A stretch of DNA of 64,000 nucleotides, from contig NZ_VFNU01000001.1 of assembly GCF_006715725.1 (NCBI RefSeq), positions 620,001-684,000 of the forward strand, read 5' to 3'. This document shows, piece by piece, positions 8,367 through 16,129 of the stretch (position 1 is the first letter of the stretch; every line of letters starts with the position of its first letter). The notes under the pieces are model-generated. The model made no database searches. It was not told the origin of the DNA and saw only the letters and a list, made by a program, of their open reading frames with translations. Source of the DNA: Nocardioides sp. SLBN-35. GTDB lineage: Bacteria; Actinomycetota; Actinomycetes; Propionibacteriales; Nocardioidaceae. A program made the translations under genes and the position numbers.

Positions 8367-9329
8367 ATGGCCCCGGACCAGCCCCGCCCGGTGTCGATCC
8401 TGCTCGACTGCGACCCCGGCCACGACGACGCCGTCGCGATCCTGCTGGCGCTCGGCTCGCCCCAGGTGCGCCTGCTCGGCATCTCGACCTGCTTCGGCAA
8501 CTGTGCCGTGGAGGACGCCACCCGCAACGCGCAACGGGTCCTCGCTCTCGCCGGTCGGGCCGACGTACCCGTGGCCGTCGGGGCGGCCGGCCCGCTGGTC
8601 GGCGACGTCGCCCTCGGGAACTACGTCCACGGCGTGAGCGGCCTCGACGGCCCGCCGCTGCCGGAGCCCGCCGCGGACCCGGTCGCCGAGGACGCCGTGG
8701 CCTTCCTGCGCCACCGGCTGCTTGAGGCCGCGGAGCCGGTGACCCTCGTGGTGACCGGGCCGATGACCAACGCGGGCCGGCTGCTGCGCGATCACCCCGA
8801 GGTGGCCGACCGGATCGCCGAGGTGGTCTTCATGGGCGGCAGCACCGAGCGCGGCAACCACACGCCGACCGCGGAGTTCAACACCTACGCCGACCCGGAG
8901 GCACTCGACGTCGTGCTGCGCTCGGGCGTGCAGGTGCGGATGGTCGGGCTCAACCTCACCCACCAGGCGCTCGCCACCCCGGAGGTGGTGGAGCGGATGC
9001 GCGCGATCCCGACCGGGATCGGCCGCACCTGCGCGGCCTGGATGGGCTTCTTCGGCGACTCCTACCACCGGCTGTGGGAGTTCGACTCCCCGCCGGTCCA
9101 CGACCCCTGCACCATCGCCGCCCTCGTCGATCCCGAGGTGATCGAGTGGCGGGAGGCCTTCGTCGCGGTCGAGCTGGACGGCACCTGGACGAGGGGCACG
9201 ACGGTCGTCGACCTGCACCGCCGCTACCCCGACCAGCCCGTCAACGCCCAGGTGGCGGTCCGGCTCGACGCCGACCGCTACTGGGACCTGGTGATCGACG
9301 CGCTGCACCGGCTCGGGGACGCGCCATGA
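8367..9329 (+). CDS. Nucleoside hydrolase (IUNH family)
   Basis: The 320-residue enzyme carries the calcium-binding DCDPGHDDA motif near the N-terminus, FMGGS, EFNTYADPEA and VHDPCTIAAL near the C-terminus, all typical of inosine-uridine-preferring nucleoside N-ribohydrolases. These split nucleosides into base and ribose. It is followed with ATGA overlap by a ribokinase-type gene, so the freed pentose is probably phosphorylated. The base preference cannot be read from the sequence. Confidence 0.93.
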   Translation: MAPDQPRPVSILLDCDPGHDDAVAILLALGSPQVRLLGISTCFGNCAVEDATRNAQRVLALAGRADVPVAVGAAGPLVGDVALGNYVHGVSGLDGPPLPEPAADPVAEDAVAFLRHRLLEAAEPVTLVVTGPMTNAGRLLRDHPEVADRIAEVVFMGGSTERGNHTPTAEFNTYADPEALDVVLRSGVQVRMVGLNLTHQALATPEVVERMRAIPTGIGRTCAAWMGFFGDSYHRLWEFDSPPVHDPCTIAALVDPEVIEWREAFVAVELDGTWTRGTTVVDLHRRYPDQPVNAQVAVRLDADRYWDLVIDALHRLGDAP

Positions 9330-10237
9330 GCGGCGGCCCGCTCGTCTGCGTGGTCGGCTCGCTCAACGAGGACACGACCCTGCGCGTGCCGAGCCTGCCC
9401 CGGCCCGGAGAGACGGTGCTCGCCACCGGATCGTTCCGTGCTCCCGGCGGCAAGGGCGCGAACCAGGCCGCGGCGGCCGCGGTGCTCGGCCGCAGCCGAG
9501 GGACGTCGGTCGCGATGGTCGGCGCGGTCGGCGGCGACGACGCCGGCGAGCGCTCGGTCGCCGCGCTGGCTGCCTGCGGTGTCGACGTCGCGAGCGTACG
9601 ACGGCTCGGCACCGTCGCCACGGGCACGGCCGTGGTCGTGGTCGACGACGCCGGAGAGAACCACATCGTCGTCGACCCGGGCGCCAACGGCGCCCTCTCC
9701 GCCGAGGAGGTCGAGAAGGCCGTCGGCGACCTGCGGCCGGCAGTGGTTCTCGCCCAGCTCGAGGTCGCCACGGCCTGCATCGAGGCGGCCGCCCGCGCGG
9801 TACCCGAGGCGCGGGTGATCCTCAACCCCGCCCCGATGCCCGCCGACCCGGCCGCCGTACGAGTGCTCCTCGACCGCGTCGACGTCCTCGTGCCCAACCA
9901 GGCCGAGCTCGGCCGGCTGGCCGGTCGCCCCACCCCGCGCACGCCGGAGGAGGTGGCCTCGTGTGTGGCCACCCTGGCCTTCGCGGGCGACGTCGTGGTG
10001 ACGATGGGCGCCCACGGCGCCTACGTCGCACCCCGCGACGCGGCCGCGCGCCACGTCCCCGCGCAGCCGGTCGACGCGGTCGACACGAGTGGTGCCGGCG
10101 ACGTCTTCACCGGCTGCCTCGCCGTCGCCCTCGCGGGCGGCGCCGACCTCGTCGAGGCCGTCGCCGAGGCCAACCGGGCCGCGGGCCGCAGCACCGAGCT
10201 CGCCGGCGCGCGAGTGCCGGTCGACTTCGCCGGCTGA
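9326..10237 (+). CDS. Ribokinase-type PfkB family carbohydrate kinase
   Basis: The 303-residue kinase has GGKGANQA near residue 43 and the anion-hole/catalytic motif DTSGAGDVFTG near the C-terminus. It begins with CVVGSLNEDTTLRVP, as ribokinases do. It likely phosphorylates the ribose released by the nucleoside hydrolase just upstream, feeding the pentose phosphate pathway. It is the last gene of the operon; a low-GC inverted repeat follows at 10249-10321. Confidence 0.9.
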   Translation: MSGGPLVCVVGSLNEDTTLRVPSLPRPGETVLATGSFRAPGGKGANQAAAAAVLGRSRGTSVAMVGAVGGDDAGERSVAALAACGVDVASVRRLGTVATGTAVVVVDDAGENHIVVDPGANGALSAEEVEKAVGDLRPAVVLAQLEVATACIEAAARAVPEARVILNPAPMPADPAAVRVLLDRVDVLVPNQAELGRLAGRPTPRTPEEVASCVATLAFAGDVVVTMGAHGAYVAPRDAAARHVPAQPVDAVDTSGAGDVFTGCLAVALAGGADLVEAVAEANRAAGRSTELAGARVPVDFAG

Positions 10238-10248
10238 GCTCGCGCGCC

Positions 10249-10321
10249 CTTGTAACTACGTGTTATGTCCACTACCCGGGTGTTGTTGCACCGCTTTTCG
10301 TGCTGTAACACTTAGTTACAA
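10249..10321. terminator. Inverted repeat between convergent genes, probable terminator
   Basis: The arms CTTGTAACTACGTGTTAT (from 10250) and GTAACACTTAGTTACAAG (ending 10321) match at 16 of 18 paired positions around a loop of about 35 nt. The element is much poorer in GC than its surroundings. Its right arm contains the TAA stop of the M20 gene (10316-10318). It probably terminates transcription in both directions, although the AT-rich stem could instead be a protein-binding site. Confidence 0.5.
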
Positions 10322-11461
10322 GCCGTCGGCCGCCAGCAGGTGGAGGCCGGCGCCGAGCGCCAGCACGCCCTCGTCGAACATCGCGTCGGCCGCGTGGTTG
10401 AACGCGTCGTGGCCCGGGACCTGCGCGCCGAGGTAGACCATCGAGCCCGGCCACCGCTCGAGGAAGTAGGCGTAGTCCTCGATCACCATCGAGGGGGCGG
10501 CCATCGGCCGCGCCTCGACCGGCGCGTGCTGGAGCGCGGCGACCAGCCGGTCGTCGTACGTCGGGTCGTTGACCACCGGTGGGTAGCCCTCGACGATCTC
10601 GACGGACACGGCGAGGCCGGCGTCCTCGGCCGCCCGCTCGGCGAGGTCGCGGAGCACCGAGACCAGGGCCGCGCGCCGTTCCCTGCTCAGCGTGCGCAGC
10701 GTCCCGCGCAGGCTTCCCTCGGCGGGGATGACGTTGACGGTGTTGCCCATCAGGCTCTCGGTGACCGTGGCGACGAGGTGCTCGTCCGTCGCGAGCTCCG
10801 CGACGGCCCGGCGCAGGCCGTGGACGACGTCGGCCCCGGCGACGATCGGGTTGCCGGCGAGGTGGGGCTGGCTCGCATGCGCGCCCGGCCCCGTGAACGT
10901 GATGCGGAACCAGTCGCCGGCAGCCATGAACACGCCGGGGCGGTGGAAGACCGTGCCGGCAGGCCAGGTCGCGTGCACGTGGATCGCGAAGGTCTCGGCG
11001 TCGTCGAGGCGGAGGTGGGCGTGCCGCGCGAGGGTGGGCACCGCGCCGCGGTCGCTCTCCTCGCCCGGCTGGAAGACGAGCACGGTGTCGCGCCGGGGCG
11101 CCTCCTCGACCAGGCAGCGGGCGGCGCCGAGCAGCATCGCCATGTGCAGGTCGTGCCCGCACGCGTGCATCGCGCCGTCACGGCGGGACGCGAAAGGCAG
11201 GCCGGTCTCCTCGTGGACCGGCAGCGCGTCCATGTCGGCCCGCAGGACCACCGTCCGGCCGCCCTCGCGGCCGCGCACCACGGCGGTGACCCCGGCCGCC
11301 TCGTGCACCTCCGGGCTCAGCCCCAGCTCGGCCAGGGCCGCGGCGACGTACGCGTGGGTGTCGGGGAGGGCGAGGCCGACCTCGGGCTCCTCGTGGAGTC
11401 GGCGGCGGTGGCCGAGGATCCAGTCGGCGTGCCCGGCGGCCTGCTGCCAGCGATCGATCAC
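10316..11461 (-). CDS. M20 family amidohydrolase (aminoacylase/IAA-amino acid hydrolase-like)
   Basis: The 381-residue dinuclear zinc hydrolase has MHACGHDLH, the catalytic FQPGEESDRGA, IHVHATWPAGT and the dimer-domain GPGAHASQPH. This is the M20D pattern of enzymes that remove N-acyl groups from amino acids. The start is GTG (9-bp overlap-free from the rhodanese stop). Its substrate is not evident. It converges on the kinase gene and is 22 bp downstream of the rhodanese gene on the same strand, so the two may be cotranscribed. Confidence 0.88.
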   Translation of the reverse strand: MIDRWQQAAGHADWILGHRRRLHEEPEVGLALPDTHAYVAAALAELGLSPEVHEAAGVTAVVRGREGGRTVVLRADMDALPVHEETGLPFASRRDGAMHACGHDLHMAMLLGAARCLVEEAPRRDTVLVFQPGEESDRGAVPTLARHAHLRLDDAETFAIHVHATWPAGTVFHRPGVFMAAGDWFRITFTGPGAHASQPHLAGNPIVAGADVVHGLRRAVAELATDEHLVATVTESLMGNTVNVIPAEGSLRGTLRTLSRERRAALVSVLRDLAERAAEDAGLAVSVEIVEGYPPVVNDPTYDDRLVAALQHAPVEARPMAAPSMVIEDYAYFLERWPGSMVYLGAQVPGHDAFNHAADAMFDEGVLALGAGLHLLAADGL

Positions 11462-11483
11462 GTGACCACGGCTCCCGCCGGCG

Positions 11484-11822
11484 TCAGACGACGTACGGCG
11501 GCTCGTCGCCGTCGGCTGCCATCGGCCGCCCGGCCCGCTCCCAGCCGAGCATGCCGTCGACGAGGTTCACCACGTCGTACCCCTGCTGCGCGAGGTAGGC
11601 CACGGCGCGGGCCGAGCGGCCGCCGCCCTTGCAGACCACGAGCGTCTGCGGTGCCTCGAGCTCGACGAACTCGCCGAGCCGGGCGGGCAGCTCCATGAGC
11701 GGGATGTGCACAGCGCCGTCGATGTGGCCGGCGGCCCACTCGTCGTCCTCGCGGACGTCGAGCACCACCAGGCCCTCGGGCAGCGGGTCCGGGACGGCGT
11801 CGATCTCGATCTGGGGGATCAT
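11484..11822 (-). CDS. Rhodanese-like domain protein
   Basis: The 112-residue single-domain protein has the rhodanese CH2A-like start LDVREDDEWAAGHIDGAVHIP and the active-site loop VVCKGGGRS with the persulfide Cys. It should move sulfane sulfur or act in redox chemistry in the cytoplasm. TAAGGT lies six bases before the ATG, and a GGAGG also overlaps this spacer, so either leaderless or SD-led initiation is possible. Confidence 0.9.
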   Translation of the reverse strand: MIPQIEIDAVPDPLPEGLVVLDVREDDEWAAGHIDGAVHIPLMELPARLGEFVELEAPQTLVVCKGGGRSARAVAYLAQQGYDVVNLVDGMLGWERAGRPMAADGDEPPYVV

Positions 11823-11854
11823 GCCTCCACCTTAGAGACCGCGCGGCGCGCGGA

Positions 11855-13132
11855 TCAGGGTGCCCGCATGACGCCGACGCTCTCCGGCTGGAAGCCGGGG
11901 AAGACCTGCGCCGACGAGGCGCCCAGCCGGCCGACGACCACCTCGGACAGCACGCTGCGGTAGTCGGTGGTGACCAGCAGATCGCCGTCGACGTCGTTGA
12001 CCAGGCCCGGCCACCGGCCGTGGTAGCCGCCCGCGACCCCGGCGCCGAGCAGGAGCATCACGTTCCCGTAGCCGTGGTCGAGGCCGTAGTTCGCGTTCTC
12101 CTTGGTACGACGCCCGAACTCCGAGAGCGTCACGACGGTCACCTTCGACGCCAGCGGCCCGAGGTCGGTGAGGAACGCCGCGAGCGCGGCCGCCAGCTCC
12201 TTGGTCATCCGCTGCATCTGGCCCCAGTCCAAGGTGCCCAGGTCGACGTGGTGGTCCCAGCTCCCGGTGTCGATGGTGATCACCTCGGCCCCGACGTCGC
12301 CCCGGATGGTGCGGGCCGCCGACGCCAGGCTCTCGCCGAGGTCGCCGTCGGGGTAGACCGCGCCGTTGGCCGGCGCCGCCGAGGACGTGCGGACCGGCGC
12401 GAAGTCGGCGATCGCCTTCATGGCCGACCGGGCCCCGACGCCGAGCGGGCCGTCCGCGTCGGCCCACATGGTGCTCATCGACTGCGGGCGCCGGCCGTGG
12501 GTGTCCCAGCGGTCCGCGCCGGCCAGCACCATCGACTCGACCCGGTCGACGGCCACCGCGGGCTCGGGCCCCAGCAGTGACGCGGGCACCACGGAGTCGC
12601 CGAACTGCACGGCCTGCAGCGGGCTGTCCTCGGTGTCCCGGCCGATCAGCCGGTTCAGCCAGCCGACCCGCTCCGACGAGCCCGGGTCGGCGTCCTCGAC
12701 GGCCTCGATGGCCGCGAAGTGCGAACGGTTCGGCGCCGGGAGCCCGGTCGCGTGCACGGCGGCCATGGAGCCGGCGTTCCACCACGGCAGCAGCGGCGCG
12801 AGGTCGGGGTGCAGGCCGAAGAACGCGTCCTTGGCGAGCAGCTTGCTGGACGGTACGGCGATCCGCGGGCGCGCCGCGTAGTAGACCGGGTCCGCGTGCG
12901 GGACCACCAGGCTCATCCCGTCGACCGCGCCGCGCATCGAGAGCACGACCAGCACGGCAGGGGCGCTCGGCGCCGCGGCGTACGACGTCGACATGAACGC
13001 CCCGCCGATCGTGGCCGTGGTCGTCACCGCCGCGGTCGTACCGGCCAGGCCGCGGAACAGGCCACGCCTGGTCAACCCACCGCTCAGTCCGCCGTTCATG
13101 GCGGCGAACTCGTCGCAGCACGAGGAAGTCAT
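11855..13132 (-). CDS. DUF1501 domain-containing secreted protein
   Basis: The product of about 425 residues starts with a TAT-like signal (TRRGLFRGL followed by a hydrophobic stretch and an AYAAAPSAP-like cleavage region). The body has LVVLSMRGAVDGMSLVVPH and TIDTGSWDHHVDLG, typical of DUF1501, an alkaline-phosphatase-superfamily-like group. The ATG at 13132 is preferred over the GTG at 13138 because GAGG sits 5 nt before the ATG. It is 7 bp downstream of the DUF1800 gene, its constant genomic partner. Function is unknown. Confidence 0.88.
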   Translation of the reverse strand: MTSSCCDEFAAMNGGLSGGLTRRGLFRGLAGTTAAVTTTATIGGAFMSTSYAAAPSAPAVLVVLSMRGAVDGMSLVVPHADPVYYAARPRIAVPSSKLLAKDAFFGLHPDLAPLLPWWNAGSMAAVHATGLPAPNRSHFAAIEAVEDADPGSSERVGWLNRLIGRDTEDSPLQAVQFGDSVVPASLLGPEPAVAVDRVESMVLAGADRWDTHGRRPQSMSTMWADADGPLGVGARSAMKAIADFAPVRTSSAAPANGAVYPDGDLGESLASAARTIRGDVGAEVITIDTGSWDHHVDLGTLDWGQMQRMTKELAAALAAFLTDLGPLASKVTVVTLSEFGRRTKENANYGLDHGYGNVMLLLGAGVAGGYHGRWPGLVNDVDGDLLVTTDYRSVLSEVVVGRLGASSAQVFPGFQPESVGVMRAP

Positions 13133-13139
13133 CGGCACC

Positions 13140-14909
13140 TCACCGGGTCATGTGCAGGGGCGAGTCGAGCAGGACGGTGATCAGGCGCGGCATCTCCCAC
13201 GCCACGATCCGGTGCTGCGGCGTGATCACGTCGGCCGGCGCGCAGCCGGCCGCCTCGCACGCCGCCTGCAGCATGGTCGGCGCGACCGGCTGGCCGAGCA
13301 TGGTGCGGCACAGGTGGTCGACCAGCTCGTCGAAGCGGATGCTCGCGACCGGGGTGGTCGGCGGCTGCGGCTGGTCGGGCGGATCGGGCACGACGGGGTC
13401 CGGCGGAGGCGGGCTGACCGGCGGCGGGGCCGGGGGCTTCCGCTTCTTCTTCTTTTTCTTCTTGTCCTTCTTCGGGCGGCCGACGACGAGCGGGTCCTCG
13501 TCGGCGGCGGGTGCCGCCGGGGCGCCGGCGGCAGCGGCGGGAGCGGCGGGCAGCCAGTCGATCGGCGCGCGATAGCGGGCGCCGTCCACGGGCCACCAGC
13601 CGCCGCTCATCGTGTAGTGGATGTCGAGCGAGGCCAGGAAGCGCGACGTCGAGGACCAGGCCTGGGCCGTGTCGGGCCGCCCGTCGGGCCGCGGCCAGTT
13701 GAACGGCTTGGCGCCGATCCGCTGGGCCTGCCAGATCAATGTGTTGGCCGCCGACTCGTCGGCGAGACCGGTCGGTGGACCGGTGAGCTCGACGCCGAGC
13801 GCGCGGTAGGTCGCGACCACGTCCTCGGGCGGGGTGCGGACCTTGGTGTCGGCGCCCGCGCGGAACTCCGCGGAGCCGACCAGGGCCAGCAGCACGGGCG
13901 TGATGTCGGTGTCGTGGTCGAGGTAGACCGCGGCCAGCTCGTCGACGAGCGCGGCGGAGGGCGCGTCGGAGACGAACCGGACGGCGAGCTTGCGGGCGAT
14001 CCGGCGGGCGGTCGCGGGGTGCCGGGCGAGATAGCGCAGGTACGCCGACAGGGCCGCGCGTCCGTCCGGGTTGCTGTTGGGGTGGCTGAAACCCATCACC
14101 TGCACCGGGCCGGTCCAGTGCGCGTTCGGGTCGTAGGACGTGGCCCAGGTCGTCCAGATGCCCACCTTGAACCCGGTCAGCAGCCGTGCGGAGTTCTTGA
14201 CGTCGGTCTCGGTGTACTGCCCGACGCCGACGGTGTGCAGCTCGAGCAGCTCCCGCCCGAGGTTCTCGTTGGGAGCGGACCTGGTCGAGTTCGCGTTGCC
14301 CAGGTAGACGCTCATCGCCGGGTGGGTGATGGCCGCCTCGAGCAGGTCGGAGAACCTGCCGAGCGCGTGCCTGCGGACCTCCTTGCCGTACGCCGTGCGG
14401 AACGGCCCGACCGCACCCTGCGCCGGGACGTGGAGGTGGTGCTCCCACAGCTCGGCCATCGTCTCCAGCACCTGGCGTTGCGAGCCGAGGCGCCGGACCA
14501 TCGCCCAGCTCTGGTAGTTGGCGTCGGCCCACCACAGTGACTCGACGTCGCTGCGGTCGCGCTGCCACACGGTCGCGTCGTCGGCGTTGATCGAGAGCCA
14601 CCAGTGCGCGGTCGCGTCGTACCACGCGTCGTCGTACGAGCCGTCGAGCTGGCGCGCGAACCAGGCGTCGAAGCCGCCCGCCGCCTCGACCTGGGCCCGG
14701 AGCGCGGGCGTGTAGCCGGCCGTGAACCGGCGGATGCCGTGCCAGGTGGGTGCGTCGGGGACCGCGGTGGCCGGGTAGCCGCGCACGTCCGGGGCGGCCA
14801 GGGCGACGCCGGGCCGGGCCAGCACCGCGCCCAGGCCGGCGGCGGCGCCGGTGAGCACCGCGCGGCGTGCGGCGCGGGCAGGAGTCGGCGAAGGCGGCCT
14901 GCGGCCCAT
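13140..14909 (-). CDS. DUF1800 domain-containing secreted protein with lysine-rich linker
   Basis: The 589-residue product starts at the ATG at 14909 with a twin-arginine-like signal (RAARRAVLTGAAAGLGAVLA). It has the DUF1800 features: MAELWEHHLHVP, HPAMSVYLGNANS, NENLGRELLELHTVG and ARKLAVRFVSD. A C-terminal insertion of about 80 residues is low complexity: Ala/Pro, then a run of ten Lys/Arg/Asp residues, then Pro/Asp, before the last domain segment. DUF1800 and DUF1501 proteins are encoded together and exported; their role is not established. Confidence 0.88.
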   Translation of the reverse strand: MGRRPPSPTPARAARRAVLTGAAAGLGAVLARPGVALAAPDVRGYPATAVPDAPTWHGIRRFTAGYTPALRAQVEAAGGFDAWFARQLDGSYDDAWYDATAHWWLSINADDATVWQRDRSDVESLWWADANYQSWAMVRRLGSQRQVLETMAELWEHHLHVPAQGAVGPFRTAYGKEVRRHALGRFSDLLEAAITHPAMSVYLGNANSTRSAPNENLGRELLELHTVGVGQYTETDVKNSARLLTGFKVGIWTTWATSYDPNAHWTGPVQVMGFSHPNSNPDGRAALSAYLRYLARHPATARRIARKLAVRFVSDAPSAALVDELAAVYLDHDTDITPVLLALVGSAEFRAGADTKVRTPPEDVVATYRALGVELTGPPTGLADESAANTLIWQAQRIGAKPFNWPRPDGRPDTAQAWSSTSRFLASLDIHYTMSGGWWPVDGARYRAPIDWLPAAPAAAAGAPAAPAADEDPLVVGRPKKDKKKKKKKRKPPAPPPVSPPPPDPVVPDPPDQPQPPTTPVASIRFDELVDHLCRTMLGQPVAPTMLQAACEAAGCAPADVITPQHRIVAWEMPRLITVLLDSPLHMTR

Positions 14910-14935
14910 GGGTCCCCGATCGGCCGTCGTGGGCG

Positions 14936-15814
14936 CTACTTGAGGAGCTTGCTCATCCGACGGTCGGCCAGCGGCTTGCCGCCGGTCTGGCAGGTCGGGC
15001 AGTACTGCAGGCTCGAGTCGGCGAAGGACACCTCGCGCACGATGTCCCCGCACACCGGGCACGGCTTGCCGGTCTGCCCGTGCACCGCGAGGTTGGACTT
15101 CTTCTCGGCCTTGAGCTCGCTGGCCGCGAGCCCGCGGGAGCGCTCGACCGCGTCGCCGAGGGTGTCACGGACGGCGGCGTACAACGTGGCGAGCTCGTCC
15201 TCCGACAGGCTGTCGGCCGGCTTGAACGGCGACATCCGCGCGGCGTGCAGGATCTCGTCGGAGTAGGCGTTGCCGATGCCGGCGATGGTGCCCTGGTGGC
15301 GCAGCACGCCCTTGAGCTGCTTGCGCCCGGCGTCGGCGAGGATCGCGGCGAGGCGCTCGGAGGTGAAGTCGTCGGTCAGCGGGTCGGGGCCGAGGCTGGC
15401 GATGCCGGGGACGTCGAGCGGGTCGCGCACGAGGTAGAGCGCCAGTGACTTCTTGGTGCCGGCCTCGGTGATGTCGAGGCCGGGCGTGAGGCCGTCGCGC
15501 TCGTCGAGCACGATCCGCGCCGCCAGCGTGGACTTGGTGCTCGGGCGCGGCGGCAGCGCCGGGACCTCGTCCTTCCAACGTACCCAGCCGGCCCGGGCCA
15601 GGTGGAGCACGAGGTGCAGGCCGCTGGCCTCGATGTCGAGGAACTTCCCGTGGCGTCGTACGTCGTCGACCAGGGTGCCCTCGATCGCCGACAACGGCGG
15701 GTCGTAGGTCTTCAGCGCGCTGAACGCGGCGATGTGGACGCGGGTGATGGCGCGCCCGTCCAGCCGGCCCCGCAGGTCGAGGGCCAGGGCTTCCACCTCG
15801 GGCAGCTCGGGCAC
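14936..15814 (-). CDS. Fpg/Nei family DNA glycosylase
   Basis: The 292-residue base-excision enzyme starts PELPEVEAL, with catalytic Pro2 and Glu3 after Met removal. It has the beta-elimination Lys in RRHGKFL, the helix-two-turn-helix GIGNAYSDEILH, and a C-terminal zinc finger CPVCGDI...YCPTCQ. It removes oxidised bases and nicks the strand. The GTG start at 15814 has TAGGCT six bases upstream, so it is probably leaderless. That hexamer overlaps the end of the structured repeat at 15823-15990. Confidence 0.9.
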   Translation of the reverse strand: MPELPEVEALALDLRGRLDGRAITRVHIAAFSALKTYDPPLSAIEGTLVDDVRRHGKFLDIEASGLHLVLHLARAGWVRWKDEVPALPPRPSTKSTLAARIVLDERDGLTPGLDITEAGTKKSLALYLVRDPLDVPGIASLGPDPLTDDFTSERLAAILADAGRKQLKGVLRHQGTIAGIGNAYSDEILHAARMSPFKPADSLSEDELATLYAAVRDTLGDAVERSRGLAASELKAEKKSNLAVHGQTGKPCPVCGDIVREVSFADSSLQYCPTCQTGGKPLADRRMSKLLK

Positions 15815-15822
15815 GCGCCCAG

Positions 15823-15990
15823 CCTAGATGAGTAACTCCAAGGGCTCGCACGCTCCGCGACGCTCACCACGCGCGCTGGCGGCGTTGCAGACGCTCGACG
15901 TGCGCCCAGCATGCCTTCGCGGCTGCGCCTTGCCAGCGCACGCGTTGAGCGCCGCTCGCTTGCACGATCCCTTGGAGTTACTCATCTAGG
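15823..15990 (+). repeat. Structured repeat R1 (168 bp, perfect 22-bp terminal inverted repeat)
   Basis: The terminal arms 15823-15844 and 15969-15990 are exact reverse complements over 22 bp. Inside is a 78-nt core (15882-15959) clearly related to the cores at 19792-19870 and 20614-20692; shared blocks include ACGCTCGA, GCGCCTTG and GCCGCTCGC. The arms are unrelated to the arms of the other copies. The element occupies most of the 315-bp gap between the glycosylase gene and the secreted-protein gene, and its left end supplies the TAG of the glycosylase -10 hexamer. Confidence 0.85.
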
Positions 15991-16129
15991 ACCTTCCTCC
16001 GACCTGACCAGGGAGCCGGGACTTCGTCCTGTTTCCGGTGTCCTCCCATGACCCGGTCCGGAGCCCGGCGTTGGTCGGTCATCGGCGCCGCTCGGGAGCC
16101 CCACACCCCCATTCCAGAAGGGCCCTCCC

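Noticed and set aside
13441..13480. A T/C-rich low-complexity tract as a possible regulatory element or terminator
   Set aside because: It is the coding sequence of the lysine-rich linker of the DUF1800 protein read on the other strand.
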